Assembly: GCF_016056295.1 (NCBI RefSeq)
Contig: NZ_JAECZB010000007.1
Location: 80,718 to 127,517 of the forward strand
Direction of reading: 5' to 3'
DNA: 46,800 bases
Source of the DNA: Atlanticothrix silvestris CENA357
GTDB lineage: Bacteria > Cyanobacteriota > Cyanobacteriia > Cyanobacteriales > Nostocaceae
The translations under genes were made by a program, and so were the position numbers. Below the pieces are notes generated by a model. The model was not told the DNA's origin. It saw only the letters and a program-made list of their open reading frames with translations, and did no database searches. Position 1 is the stretch's first letter. Every line of letters starts with the position of its first letter. Positions 28,370 to 36,301 of this stretch are shown piece after piece.

Positions 28370-28756
28370 TTAGCTCTAAAACACTCCTCGTAAGTTAATT
28401 TTGACCGTCAATTTTTTCATGTTCTTAGCAGGGTAATGAGGTATGGGGTACCCAAAATCTTATTTCCTTTACAACTAATTCTCATCAGGGGATACATTCA
28501 GATATAATCTGTAAATTTTCGTAATAGCTTTTGACAAAGCTAGTGATACCACGGAAGTCATCATTACTGTCATCAGTAGAAAATATAAAGACGCGATTCA
28601 ATCGCTTCTATAAATATCAAGGCGTGACAACTAGCGTCTATAAATAGTTTTGTCTGTCTTGTTTTCCTAAATTCAGGTGAAATTAAGACAGGTTAGCAGA
28701 ATTATCTAAGGTATATCTAAAATCACAGACATTGAGTACACAAGAGGACGAACGGT
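28370..28756. promoter_or_regulatory. Divergent hmpA/hmpF control region
   Basis: 387 bp without a gene serves both directions. On the plus strand a TATAAT lies at 28503-28508, and GGGGATACA ends six bases before it. The 13-mer GCTTCTATAAATA (28604-28616) recurs with one change, GCGTCTATAAATA (28634-28646), exactly 30 bp apart, about three helical turns, 110 to 150 bp before hmpF. A GGGTACCC palindrome-like stretch is near 28447. No -35 TTGACA is clear. Start sites and any sigma-factor motif cannot be assigned from sequence alone. Confidence 0.45.
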
Positions 28757-30517
28757 GTGCTGTATTTAGCAGAAGTACAAAAGCAGAAAGGCGGCTTACT
28801 GGGTGGTAGTTCCAAAACCGAACTAAAACTGCTAGCTTGTCAGCGAACCGACCAGAATTGGAGTACTGTGTCGGAAGAAGTAATTGCCGCTGAGGAAGCT
28901 AGTAAATTAAATGATGGTGCATTGGTACTGGTTGAACTAAATCCGAATCGTCAAGTACAGCGGATTCAAGAGGCAGGACGACCATTAGTTAACATTTTGC
29001 AAAATTTTTCTCGCCAATTAGAAAAATTTAAGCTCAAAGAAGATGAGATTGACCAGTGGAAGGAGTCGCTGACATTTCAGGCCCAAGAGATGAATCGCCG
29101 TGAAATGGACATGGAAGCACGGTTGGAACAGTTGCAACAAATGGAGGACGAGTTTCAACAGCTAGAGTCGCAAAAGCAGGAAGTTGAGACATCTCGTGAA
29201 CAAATTGAACAGTTACAAGCAGAAATTGAACGTAATCGTCAGGAACTAGAAGGAGCTTGGGAACATTTACGGGGAGAGCAGCGCCGTCTTGAAGAACATC
29301 AAGCTGATTGCCAACAAGGAACAGTTTTGGATGAAGAGCAAAGTCGGGTGATGAGTGAGTTACTTGATCGCTTATCTAATCGCGTTGCTCCCACAGAAAT
29401 AGTCAGAGAACACCTGCGTTTAGCATTTGAATTAGTCGAAAACCAGCAAGCTACTCTCAACCCACATTGGCAACAATTGGAGCAACAAAAAACTTTAGCA
29501 AATCAGCAGCAAGAAGAAGTTGACCGCCTTTTACAAACTTTGAGCGATCGCCAAAATGCATGGCAACAGGCACACAATTTTTTAGAACAGCAAACAGTCC
29601 AATTAAAAGTGAATACGGCAGCTCTTGCCACCAAGCAAGATTATGCTCAAATAGTGAAAACACATTTGCAATATCAGGAAGATTTATATCAACAAATTCG
29701 CTCTTTCGCTGCAAGTTCTGGTGGTATGGTTTTGAATCAGAAAATAGATGTGGAAGCTTTGGAGAGAATGCCCATAGAAGAACTACAAAAGACCATACAA
29801 GATTTAATTAATAAGTTGGAAATAGACTCTAGTTTTGTTCATGACCAAGAGCAAGAACTGAAATATAAGCAAGAAACTATAGAAGAATTGCAAAATAAAA
29901 TCCGTCAAGCTCCTGACAAAGATCAAATTAATTTAGAGATGGAACTGACAGATGAAAAAGACCTCTACCAAATGCTCAACGAAACTTTGGTGGGTCAACG
30001 TCGTAATTTGCTACAGCGGCAGAAACTTGTCAAGCAACACCAAAATATCTTATTAAAACGTCAAGGACAGGCTGTTCCTGATACACAAGAAGATAACAAT
30101 ATTGATTTTGGGCCGATTCTTCTGCAAGTTGATACCCAAAGGCAACAACAGTCCCAAGAACTACAAAAGCTAGAACGTGAAATTGAGCAAATGCGTTCTG
30201 CTATTGAGTTAGACCAAGGCATGATTGATAATCAAACCCATGAACAACAGGAAAAGCAGCAAGAATTAAAAACGATGGAAGAAAACTTGCTGTCTTTGCG
30301 AACTGCAACGGCTGAAAGCTGGGGTAAGGTGAATCTTTATCAAGAAGCGCTACAACCTATTCAAGATTGCTTAGATGGGTTGCGGCAAAAGTTGCAAAAT
30401 ATTGGGGAAGCTTTAGCTCAAGTTCAAGAAACGGGCGATTATCAACTCCACACTATTAACGAGATGCGTCAAAATCTCCAGAATTTGATGTCTCAACCAG
30501 AGTTGTTAGCATCTTAG
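28757..30517 (+). CDS. hmpF: HmpF: coiled-coil pilus motility protein
   Basis: 586 residues. The first 75 residues form a small folded start (MLYLAEVQKQKGGLLGGSSKTELKLLA, then GALVLVELN and RPLVNILQNFSRQLEKFKLKE). From about 95 to the end the protein is nearly continuous coiled coil, rich in Gln, Glu and Leu. This is the HmpF family, found in filamentous cyanobacteria and next to hmp genes, where it is needed for type IV pilus function and localises with the Hmp system in hormogonia. The start is GTG at 28757 with AGAGGA eight bases upstream. It is convergent with tilS. Confidence 0.93.
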   Translation: MLYLAEVQKQKGGLLGGSSKTELKLLACQRTDQNWSTVSEEVIAAEEASKLNDGALVLVELNPNRQVQRIQEAGRPLVNILQNFSRQLEKFKLKEDEIDQWKESLTFQAQEMNRREMDMEARLEQLQQMEDEFQQLESQKQEVETSREQIEQLQAEIERNRQELEGAWEHLRGEQRRLEEHQADCQQGTVLDEEQSRVMSELLDRLSNRVAPTEIVREHLRLAFELVENQQATLNPHWQQLEQQKTLANQQQEEVDRLLQTLSDRQNAWQQAHNFLEQQTVQLKVNTAALATKQDYAQIVKTHLQYQEDLYQQIRSFAASSGGMVLNQKIDVEALERMPIEELQKTIQDLINKLEIDSSFVHDQEQELKYKQETIEELQNKIRQAPDKDQINLEMELTDEKDLYQMLNETLVGQRRNLLQRQKLVKQHQNILLKRQGQAVPDTQEDNNIDFGPILLQVDTQRQQQSQELQKLEREIEQMRSAIELDQGMIDNQTHEQQEKQQELKTMEENLLSLRTATAESWGKVNLYQEALQPIQDCLDGLRQKLQNIGEALAQVQETGDYQLHTINEMRQNLQNLMSQPELLAS

Positions 30518-30564
30518 AAAAGATAACGCTTCTCGGTTGTGTGCAGTACAGTCTGGTGGAAAAA

Positions 30565-30592
30565 GGGACTAGGAGCTAGGGATTAGGGGCTA
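30565..30592. repeat. Heptamer repeat after hmpF
   Basis: Four 7-mers in phase, GGGACTA, GGAGCTA, GGGATTA and GGGGCTA, lie in the spacer between hmpF and tilS. Same STRR class as elsewhere in the window. Confidence 0.8.
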
Positions 30593-30602
30593 AAGTGGTG
30601 CA

Positions 30603-30646
30603 TTTCATCCATATAAAAACCGCTATATGAGGTATGAAGGATGAAA
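30603..30646. terminator. Possible bidirectional terminator, hmpF/tilS
   Basis: TTTCATCC (30603-30610) pairs with GGATGAAA (30639-30646), with ATATA and TATAT able to extend the stem. It lies between two convergent genes, where a terminator for both is expected. Flanking A and T runs are short. Confidence 0.35.
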
Positions 30647-30659
30647 AACGCTTTCTACT

Positions 30660-31643
30660 TCAGCTTTTATGGTTGATGTAAATCCAGTTTTCTTGTACTT
30701 GAGCGATCGCACCGCCAGGAAATGGATCAGTTTGTGAACGGTTAGGCGCGTTAATTAAAGCTGTTAATTTTTCAATATGTTCAAAATTAGGTGCATCAGT
30801 AAGTATTTGTAGTAATACCTGACGCATAACGCGACGTTGCAATGCTAATGGTGCTATCTGTAATATCCGCCGATTTAACCTAATAAGATCATTTTCCCCT
30901 TGTTCCGTCGCGGCTTCGCGTAACTGCTGTGCAGCTTGTTCTAAATATTCCACTTCTGCTTGCAGGAGTTCTGCTGTTTGGGCTAAGGCTGATTCGACAT
31001 TAGGGTTAAAATTGGCTTGCAAATAAGGTATTAACTCTTGACGAATGCGATTACGAGCGTATTTCACATCTTGATTGGTGGAATCTTCCCAAATTGGTAA
31101 ATGAAAATCTTGGCAAAACTGCTGTGTTTGTTGGCGAGTGACTTCTAAAAGTGGACGCACTAGCATCATGTCCGCTTTTAATGGACGTTGCCAAGTTAAA
31201 GCCTGCAAACCATCAGCACCAGTACCACGCATTAAATTGTAAAGCAGAGTTTCGGCGCGATCGCTGGCTGTGTGTCCTGTAACTATATATTGATAATTAT
31301 TTGCTAAGGTGATCGCACTTAAAGCTTGATATCGCCAATTACGTGCCTTTGCTTCACTGTTTAAAGGTTCATTCGCGGTTTGTAAATAAAAAGGTATACC
31401 CAAACTTAGAGCTAAATTTTTTACATGATGAGCATTAGCTTCAGAGTCTGTACGCCAGCGATGATCGCAGTGAGCAATACCTAAATGCCATCCCCATTTT
31501 GGTTGTAAATCTAACAGTAATTTGATTAAACATAGAGAATCTTGCCCACCGGAAACAGCAACTAATAGGTGCTGATCACGCTCAAATAAGCGGCGCGATC
31601 GGATGGTGCGATGTATCTGTGCATGTAGGGGAGTCCATACCAT
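30660..31643 (-). CDS. tilS: tRNA(Ile)-lysidine synthetase
   Basis: 327 residues of the TilS N-type ATPase domain. The PP-loop SGGQDS is in LLVAVSGGQDSLCLIKLLL near residue 30. Further landmarks are GIAHCDHRWRTDSEANAHHVKN, the YIVTGHTASDRAETLLYNLMRGTGADGLQAL segment and WEDSTNQDVKYARNRIRQELIPYL, which are conserved in TilS. The enzyme ligates lysine to C34 of the AUA-reading tRNA-Ile, an essential step. The short length, lacking the large C-terminal domains of the E. coli enzyme, is normal for cyanobacteria. ATG at 31643. Confidence 0.95.
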   Translation of the reverse strand: MVWTPLHAQIHRTIRSRRLFERDQHLLVAVSGGQDSLCLIKLLLDLQPKWGWHLGIAHCDHRWRTDSEANAHHVKNLALSLGIPFYLQTANEPLNSEAKARNWRYQALSAITLANNYQYIVTGHTASDRAETLLYNLMRGTGADGLQALTWQRPLKADMMLVRPLLEVTRQQTQQFCQDFHLPIWEDSTNQDVKYARNRIRQELIPYLQANFNPNVESALAQTAELLQAEVEYLEQAAQQLREAATEQGENDLIRLNRRILQIAPLALQRRVMRQVLLQILTDAPNFEHIEKLTALINAPNRSQTDPFPGGAIAQVQENWIYINHKS

Positions 31644-31772
31644 TGCGGGGGATAGGGGGAGATTCTTAGTTATTAGTTAATTGCTATCCTAAACTAACGA
31701 GCGATCGCAGTTGCCAATGATGATAAAGTATTTGCTCAGTTACAAAAATAGCATCATGTCAGGGTGTAAAAA

Positions 31773-32588
31773 TTGAACACGGACAATATTTGTAAACTGT
31801 TAGCAGAAGAATATCCACTAGAATTTGCTCGTTGGTTATTAACATCTGAAACCACAGAAGCGAAAATACTGAAAACTGAGCTTTCTTTAGAACCAATCCG
31901 TGCAGATTCTGTCACCTTTTTGCAAACTCAAGAGAGGATTTTACACATTGAGTTTCAGACTCGTACCATCTCAAAACCTCCCCTACCCTTCCGAATGCTG
32001 GATTACTCCGTCAGATTGAGGCGCAAGGATAAATTCCCGATTACACAGGTAGTAATATTTTTGCAGGAAACAAGTGACGAAATTGCTTTTATTCAAGAGT
32101 ATATTGATGAAATCACAACTCACCGTTACCGAGTTGTGCGCTTATGGGAAGAGGATTCTAGCTTATTTCTCCATAATCCAGCACTGTTACCATTAGCACC
32201 ACTTACTCAAACTAACTCTCCAGCAACTTTACTGTCGCAAGTTGGTAACAGAATAGCTAGAATTTCAGATATAAATATACGACAAAATATTGCAGGGTGT
32301 ACCGAGATATTAGCAGGCTTAAAATTTGACAAGGGTTTGATACGCCAATTTTTAAGGGAGGATATCATGAAAGAGTCGGTAATTTACCAAGATATTCTGG
32401 AACAGGGAAATAAACAAGGAGAACAACGCCTAATTATACGTCAGCTAAATCGACGTTTTCGTGAAATTAATCCATTGTTAATTGAAAGAGTAAAAGGATT
32501 ATCGATTGAACAGCTAGAAACTTTGGCAGAAGCTTTGTTAGATTTTTCAGAAGTGGCTGAACTCGAAGCTTGGTTAAACCAACATTAA
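31773..32588 (+). CDS. Rpn/DUF4351 family putative nuclease
   Basis: 271 residues. The N-terminal two thirds resemble the PD-(D/E)XK fold of Rpn/transposase-like proteins: ILHIEFQTRTISKPPLPFRMLDYSVRL has the H-x-E-x-Q type core (Glu plus Gln in place of Lys), and PITQVVIFLQ is the next strand. The last 60 residues are a DUF4351 helical tail (RLIIRQLNRRFREINPLLIERVKGLSIEQLETLAEALLDF). Such genes are multicopy in cyanobacteria and their role is not known; some Rpn proteins promote recombination. The start is TTG at 31773 with CAGGG nearby. Upstream a HIP1 octamer at about 31701. Confidence 0.8.
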   Translation: MNTDNICKLLAEEYPLEFARWLLTSETTEAKILKTELSLEPIRADSVTFLQTQERILHIEFQTRTISKPPLPFRMLDYSVRLRRKDKFPITQVVIFLQETSDEIAFIQEYIDEITTHRYRVVRLWEEDSSLFLHNPALLPLAPLTQTNSPATLLSQVGNRIARISDINIRQNIAGCTEILAGLKFDKGLIRQFLREDIMKESVIYQDILEQGNKQGEQRLIIRQLNRRFREINPLLIERVKGLSIEQLETLAEALLDFSEVAELEAWLNQH

Positions 32589-32635
32589 TTATTCCCAGCA
32601 ATGCCTAGAATATGAGGATTTTAGTAATGTATTTG

Positions 32636-33355
32636 TCAATCTAAAAGATCTCTTATATGTGCCACCATTTCAGCACGATTTGTAACTTCCAGCTTGCGAA
32701 ATATCCGTTTCAAAGCTTGCTTGACCGAATTTTCTGTAATCCATAAAGTCGCACCGATTTTAGCATTAGTTAATCCCTGTGCTACTAATTCAGCAATTTG
32801 AATTTCCCTTGCTGTGAGGTGATTATTTACAGAGGAATTTATTTTGATTTGTTGTATGCCCAATGTAGCTAAACAAGCTGATAGATGAGTACAAACAGCG
32901 CTGAGATTAGCAATATCCTGATGATGGAATGCTGGAGTTTCACCCACACGAGCAAAATAAACTGCGCCGACGAGGCTACCACCGCCAACTATTGGCCCAG
33001 TCATAATGTGTTCGTGGTCATAGTATGCACAACAATTCTGATAAAGTTCGCATTGCTTCCACCCTCCTGGAGGTAGCACCATTTCCTCATGTGCTGGAGC
33101 ATGATGCTCAACTACGTAGCGCAGAACTGGATCAACAGTTCGACCGACTTTTTCATAAAGTTCTACAAAAGTATCAGCATTGGGTACACCGTGAATATCG
33201 ATTGCTACGTAACGCGATCGCTCATTGAAAAGATAGATTCCCCAACGTTGGACACTAAAATGCTCACCCACCCTATCCATAAAGCGCAGTCTGAGTTCGC
33301 GTTGATCGCGAGCAGAGGCTAAAGCTTGGAATAGCTCATGAAGAGAATTAGCCAT
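32636..33355 (-). CDS. GAF-LuxR transcription regulator, paralogue 1
   Basis: 239 residues. A GAF-like sensor covers about 1-165, with the core FSVQRWGIYLFNE and DHEHIMTGPIVGGGSLVGAVYFAR. A LuxR/FixJ-type helix-turn-helix covers about 175-239: LTAREIQIAELVAQGLTNAKIGATLWITENSVKQALKRIFRKLEV. It lacks a receiver domain, so it probably senses a ligand directly. It is a clear paralogue of the second GAF-LuxR gene 1.5 kb away, and differs by a longer loop containing Cys residues (WKQCELYQNCCAYY). It is divergent, 88 bp, from the isonitrile-hydratase-like gene. Confidence 0.85.
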   Translation of the reverse strand: MANSLHELFQALASARDQRELRLRFMDRVGEHFSVQRWGIYLFNERSRYVAIDIHGVPNADTFVELYEKVGRTVDPVLRYVVEHHAPAHEEMVLPPGGWKQCELYQNCCAYYDHEHIMTGPIVGGGSLVGAVYFARVGETPAFHHQDIANLSAVCTHLSACLATLGIQQIKINSSVNNHLTAREIQIAELVAQGLTNAKIGATLWITENSVKQALKRIFRKLEVTNRAEMVAHIRDLLD

Positions 33356-33366
33356 TGAATTGAAAA

Positions 33367-33388
33367 TGTACTCGATTGAGGACTAGGC
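33367..33388 (-). promoter_or_regulatory. Conserved element upstream of GAF-LuxR 1
   Basis: A 22-base stretch 12 bases before the start of GAF-LuxR 1 matches 16 of 22 positions with the stretch 34826-34847, four bases before GAF-LuxR 2. Both begin TGTAC on the plus strand and both end GC. This is either a conserved leader from the gene duplication or an operator. Confidence 0.35.
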
Positions 33389-33443
33389 AGTTTTAATACT
33401 CACTTCTACCATATTTCATAACTATTATTAAAAGAAGTTAGCA

Positions 33444-34142
33444 ATGACAAATCCAGCTAAATATCACATCGGCCTAGTTATTTTCCCTGGCATGACTCAA
33501 CTTGATATCACTGGGCCTCATCAGGTATTTGCCTTGATGCCTAATACTTGTGTCCACTTGTTGTGGAAGTCTTTGCAGCCAGTTACTAGTAATGAAGGCA
33601 TGACAATATTGCCTACAACCACTTTTGATGATTGTCCATCACTTGATGTTTTGTGCGTTTCTGGTGGTGCTGTGGGACAGGTAGAGATGATGCGGGATGC
33701 TGAGGTGCTGAAATTTCTCCAGCAACAGGGTAAAACTGCAAAATATATTACTTCTGTTTGTACTGGCTCTTTGATTTTGGCAGCGGCTGGCTTACTACAA
33801 GGCTACCGCGCTGCCTGCCATTGGGCATTTCGTGACCAGTTAGCCATGCTGGGGGTTGAGGTCGGAACTGAAAGAGTAGTAGTTGACCGCGATCGCATTA
33901 CAGGCGGTGGTGTAACTGCCGGTATTGATTTTGGATTGGTAGTTGCTGCTCATCTGTGCGGGCAAGAAACAGCTAAGTTGATTCAGTTATTGTTAGAGTA
34001 TAATCCTGCACCACCTTTTAACGTTGGTTCTCCAGAAAATGCTGGAGAAGTTTTAGTGGCACAGGTAAGGAAATTGGGCGAACAGCTGATTGCAGCATCT
34101 TTTGTTCAGACCCAGCAAACAGCTAAGTTGCTAGGTATTTAA
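33444..34142 (+). CDS. DJ-1/PfpI family protein, isonitrile hydratase-like
   Basis: 232 residues of the DJ-1/PfpI fold. The nucleophile is Cys106 in ITSVCTGSLILAAAGLLQG. The start IGLVIFPGMTQLDITGPHQVFALMP, the elements DVLCVSGGAVGQ and GGGVTAGIDFGL, and the tail LLLEYNPAPPFNVGSPE agree closely with what I remember of Pseudomonas isonitrile hydratase (InhA), which turns isonitriles to N-substituted formamides. Other DJ-1/PfpI members lack the PPF-x-x-GSP tail. Assignment to the InhA group is by memory of the family, not by search. Placed between two GAF-LuxR regulators, its stop overlaps the second one's by four bases. ATG at 33444 with AAAGAAG upstream. Confidence 0.8.
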   Translation: MTNPAKYHIGLVIFPGMTQLDITGPHQVFALMPNTCVHLLWKSLQPVTSNEGMTILPTTTFDDCPSLDVLCVSGGAVGQVEMMRDAEVLKFLQQQGKTAKYITSVCTGSLILAAAGLLQGYRAACHWAFRDQLAMLGVEVGTERVVVDRDRITGGGVTAGIDFGLVVAAHLCGQETAKLIQLLLEYNPAPPFNVGSPENAGEVLVAQVRKLGEQLIAASFVQTQQTAKLLGI

Positions 34143-34822
34143 TTGATCTGTTCAGAAGATATCAAATGCAGCTTTGCTACCATCTCGGTGCGAGCTGAAA
34201 CTCCCAGTTTGCGAAACATTCTTTTGAGGGCTTGCTTGACAGAATTTTGGGTAATCCAAAGTTGTTCACCAACTTCCGCATTTGTTAAACCCTGCGCCAC
34301 CAATTCGGCAATTTCTAACTCACGGGGTGTTAGAGGGCTTGGTAACAGAGAATTGGATATTTTTGGTGGTTTGGCTCGTAATGTTGCCATTCTGGCTGAC
34401 AGGTGAATGCATAAGGCGCTCAAGTCAGCGAGGTCATCGCCATCAAAAGCCGCAGTCCCGCGATCGCGAGCTAAGTTTAGCGTCCCGACAAGCCGACCAT
34501 CACAAACAATAGGGCCAGTCATCACATGTTCGTGGTCATGGCGTGAGCAAAAATGTTTCCAATCTCCTGGGGATAAAATCGATTGTTCATGGGCGGGGGC
34601 GTGACGTTCGACTACGTAGCGCCCGATGGGATTGCTTTCCATGCATACTGCTGGAATAGCTTGATTATTAATTTCAGCTGTTGGCTGTTCATCTATGAGA
34701 TAGATGCCCCAATGTTGCACGCCAAAATGTTCACCAATTTTATCTGCTAAAGCTAGTTGTAGTTCTTGCTCATTGCGGACGTTGGCGATCGCTTGAAATA
34801 CGGCGTGGAGAGAATTAGGCAT
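34139..34822 (-). CDS. GAF-LuxR transcription regulator, paralogue 2
   Basis: 227 residues with the same plan as paralogue 1: a GAF-like region with FGVQHWGIYLIDE and DHEHVMTGPIVCDGRLVGTLNLAR, then the LuxR helix-turn-helix LTPRELEIAELVAQGLTNAEVGEQLWITQNSVKQALKRMFRKLGV. The DNA-binding helix differs little from paralogue 1, so both may bind similar sites, while the sensor loop is shorter and has one Cys. It is convergent and overlaps the isonitrile-hydratase-like gene by four bases; divergent from the DUF3386 gene. Confidence 0.85.
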   Translation of the reverse strand: MPNSLHAVFQAIANVRNEQELQLALADKIGEHFGVQHWGIYLIDEQPTAEINNQAIPAVCMESNPIGRYVVERHAPAHEQSILSPGDWKHFCSRHDHEHVMTGPIVCDGRLVGTLNLARDRGTAAFDGDDLADLSALCIHLSARMATLRAKPPKISNSLLPSPLTPRELEIAELVAQGLTNAEVGEQLWITQNSVKQALKRMFRKLGVSARTEMVAKLHLISSEQIN

Positions 34823-34825
34823 AAG

Positions 34826-34847
34826 TGTACCCAGTTGGGGTCTATGC
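34826..34847 (-). promoter_or_regulatory. Conserved element upstream of GAF-LuxR 2
   Basis: Partner of the stretch at 33367-33388 (16 of 22 bases equal). It lies immediately before the start of the second regulator and about 80 bp before the divergent DUF3386 gene. Confidence 0.35.
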
Positions 34848-34924
34848 GAGACTCAGCAATTACTTCTATGCTAATACCAGCAAAGATAAAACGCTAATCT
34901 AACTGGTAACGCTAGGAGAAGCAC

Positions 34925-35581
34925 ATGACAGTTACAAAACTCTCTGCTCAGGAACTTTTCCGAGCTGCTTATGAAAACCGCTACACTTGGGATCAGAATT
35001 TCCCCGGTTATGCCGCAGATATTACTTTTAAGCATGACGATCAAGTAGTTACAGGTAAAGTTGTCGTCAACGCTAATCTCAAAGCAGAAGTGTTGGATGT
35101 AGATGACGAGGAAGCGAAGAAAGCAATTCATGGTCAAGCGTGGGAAATTGCTATTCACCGCGTCCGTCGCTCTTTTGAAGACACTCACAGCACAAATACA
35201 TTTAGCTATGGGGATACTGACGAGACTGGTGCAGTCGAAATTTTAGTTGGTGGTAAGTCTGAGGGTGATAAATACAAAGTTCGTAATAACGAAGTTTGCC
35301 ATGTTCACCGTCTAATTCATGGTACTTTTGTGACAATCAACACTTTCAGCAGTCATGACACTGGCGAAGGCTATTTGTCCCACACTTATGACTCTGTATA
35401 TCATGACCCCAAAACTGGGGAACAAAAAGGTGGTAGAAGCGAATTTACCGATGAGTACGAAAAGATTGGCGATTATTTCATTTTGAATCGCCGGGAAATT
35501 CGGACTGAAACAGCAGGACAACTCTCAACTCAGGAGTTTGTTTTCTCGAATATTAAATTATTGGAACCTGTTGCTGCTTAA
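34925..35581 (+). CDS. DUF3386 domain protein
   Basis: 218 residues covering the whole DUF3386 family, found mainly in cyanobacteria and plastid lineages; function unknown. Landmarks are AQELFRAAYENRYTWDQNFPGY, a regularly spaced set of beta strands with KAIHGQAWEIAIHRVRRSFEDTHS, and a C-terminal segment YFILNRREIRTET. No signal peptide or membrane helix; a soluble beta-rich protein is likely. ATG at 34925 with AGGAGA six bases upstream. It ends just before a strong hairpin. Confidence 0.85.
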   Translation: MTVTKLSAQELFRAAYENRYTWDQNFPGYAADITFKHDDQVVTGKVVVNANLKAEVLDVDDEEAKKAIHGQAWEIAIHRVRRSFEDTHSTNTFSYGDTDETGAVEILVGGKSEGDKYKVRNNEVCHVHRLIHGTFVTINTFSSHDTGEGYLSHTYDSVYHDPKTGEQKGGRSEFTDEYEKIGDYFILNRREIRTETAGQLSTQEFVFSNIKLLEPVAA

Positions 35582-35598
35582 GCTCCATTCTGGAATAT

Positions 35599-35646
35599 AA
35601 ATAAAAGCGATCGCTCTTGAAACTCAGGAGGCGATCGCTTTTATTT
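35599..35646 (+). terminator. Strong hairpin terminator containing HIP1 in both arms
   Basis: ATAAAAGCGATCGC (35601-35614) and its exact complement (35631-35644) form a stem of at least 14, extendable to 16 bp, with a 16-base loop. The 3' arm runs into a T-rich stretch. It follows the DUF3386 stop by about 18 bases. The HIP1 octamer is part of each arm. Confidence 0.75.
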
Positions 35647-35670
35647 TTGATGAAATCTATCTTTCAATTC

Positions 35671-36017
35671 ATGAATACTATCTTCCACATCACCCAACGC
35701 CAACAATGGAAGCCAACATCATCGGTAGCTATCGCGGTGATACGCTGGATAGTGAAGGCTTTATCCACTGTTCAAAAGCAACACAAATAATCAAAGTTGC
35801 AAATTACATTTTTTTTAATCAAAAAGGATTGGTACTACTTTGCATTGATTCTGATAAAGTTAAACCTGAAATTCGTTATGAAGGTATCGAGGAAAATGAA
35901 CTATTTCCTCACATTTATGGTGAGTTGAATATTGATTCTGTGTATAAAGTTATTGACTTTGAAGCTGGGGAAGATGGTTTATTTAAGTTGCCGCCAGAAG
36001 TTATAGGTTTAAGATAA
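35671..36017 (+). pseudogene. Frameshifted DUF952 gene
   Basis: The DUF952 family usually starts with an H-I-T-x-x-x-x-W segment followed by the Y-x-x-D-x-L-x-x-E-G-F-I-H-C-S core. Here the first part, MNTIFHITQRQQW (from ATG 35671), and the core, SYRGDTLDSEGFIHCSKA (in the frame of an ATG at 35706), are in different frames. One base seems lost at about 35707-35710, in the run TGGAAG; adding a G would join QQW to EANIIGSYRGD. The reading after the break is intact to 36017. It is either a recent inactivation or a sequencing error. The stand-alone ATG at 35706 would lack the first strand. Confidence 0.75.
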
Positions 36018-36046
36018 TTAACCGCCGAAGGCGCAGAGGAGTAGAG

Positions 36047-36277
36047 ATGGAAAATCAAGAATTTAATGTGGGTGAGTATGTTGATCAAATGGCGTTGTTG
36101 TTGGATTTGCAGTTAAAAGATGAGTATCGAGATAGTGTGGTGGCAAATTTTGAGAGAATAAAAGCGATCGCCAATCTGGTAAATTCTTTTCCTCTACCAG
36201 AAAATATTGATGCAACGCCAAATAAAGCTTTATGTAGCAACAAGGCGACCCCTGCTGAGAACTGCACTAATATTTGA
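36047..36277 (+). CDS. DUF4089 (AtzG-like) small protein with altered tail
   Basis: 76 residues. The core about 7-56 matches DUF4089/AtzG: EYVDQMALLLDLQLKDEYRDSVVANFERIKAIANLVNSFPLPENID. Such proteins normally end soon after this with a short acidic/hydrophobic tail and form a complex with an amidase. Here the last 20 residues (from NKALCSN) do not resemble the family and run into an inverted repeat. No amidase gene follows. It may be a remnant of a lost amidase operon. Start ATG 36047. Confidence 0.65.
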   Translation: MENQEFNVGEYVDQMALLLDLQLKDEYRDSVVANFERIKAIANLVNSFPLPENIDATPNKALCSNKATPAENCTNI

Positions 36278-36301
36278 CAAGTATCAATTATTAGTGCAGT
36301 T
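36260..36301. repeat. Long inverted repeat at the end of the DUF4089 gene
   Basis: ACTGCACTAATA (36261-36272) and its exact complement (36289-36300) flank a loop whose ends TTGA and TCAA also pair, giving a 17-bp stem with one T-T mismatch. It overlaps the DUF4089 stop. It could act as a terminator or be an operator pair; the half-site GCACTAAT recurs in the palindrome at 38486-38504. Confidence 0.7.

Noticed and set aside
28488-28508. Hormogonium sigma-factor site before hmpF
   Set aside because: GGGGATACA next to TATAAT is suggestive, but I cannot recall the site's exact consensus and spacing well enough to claim it.
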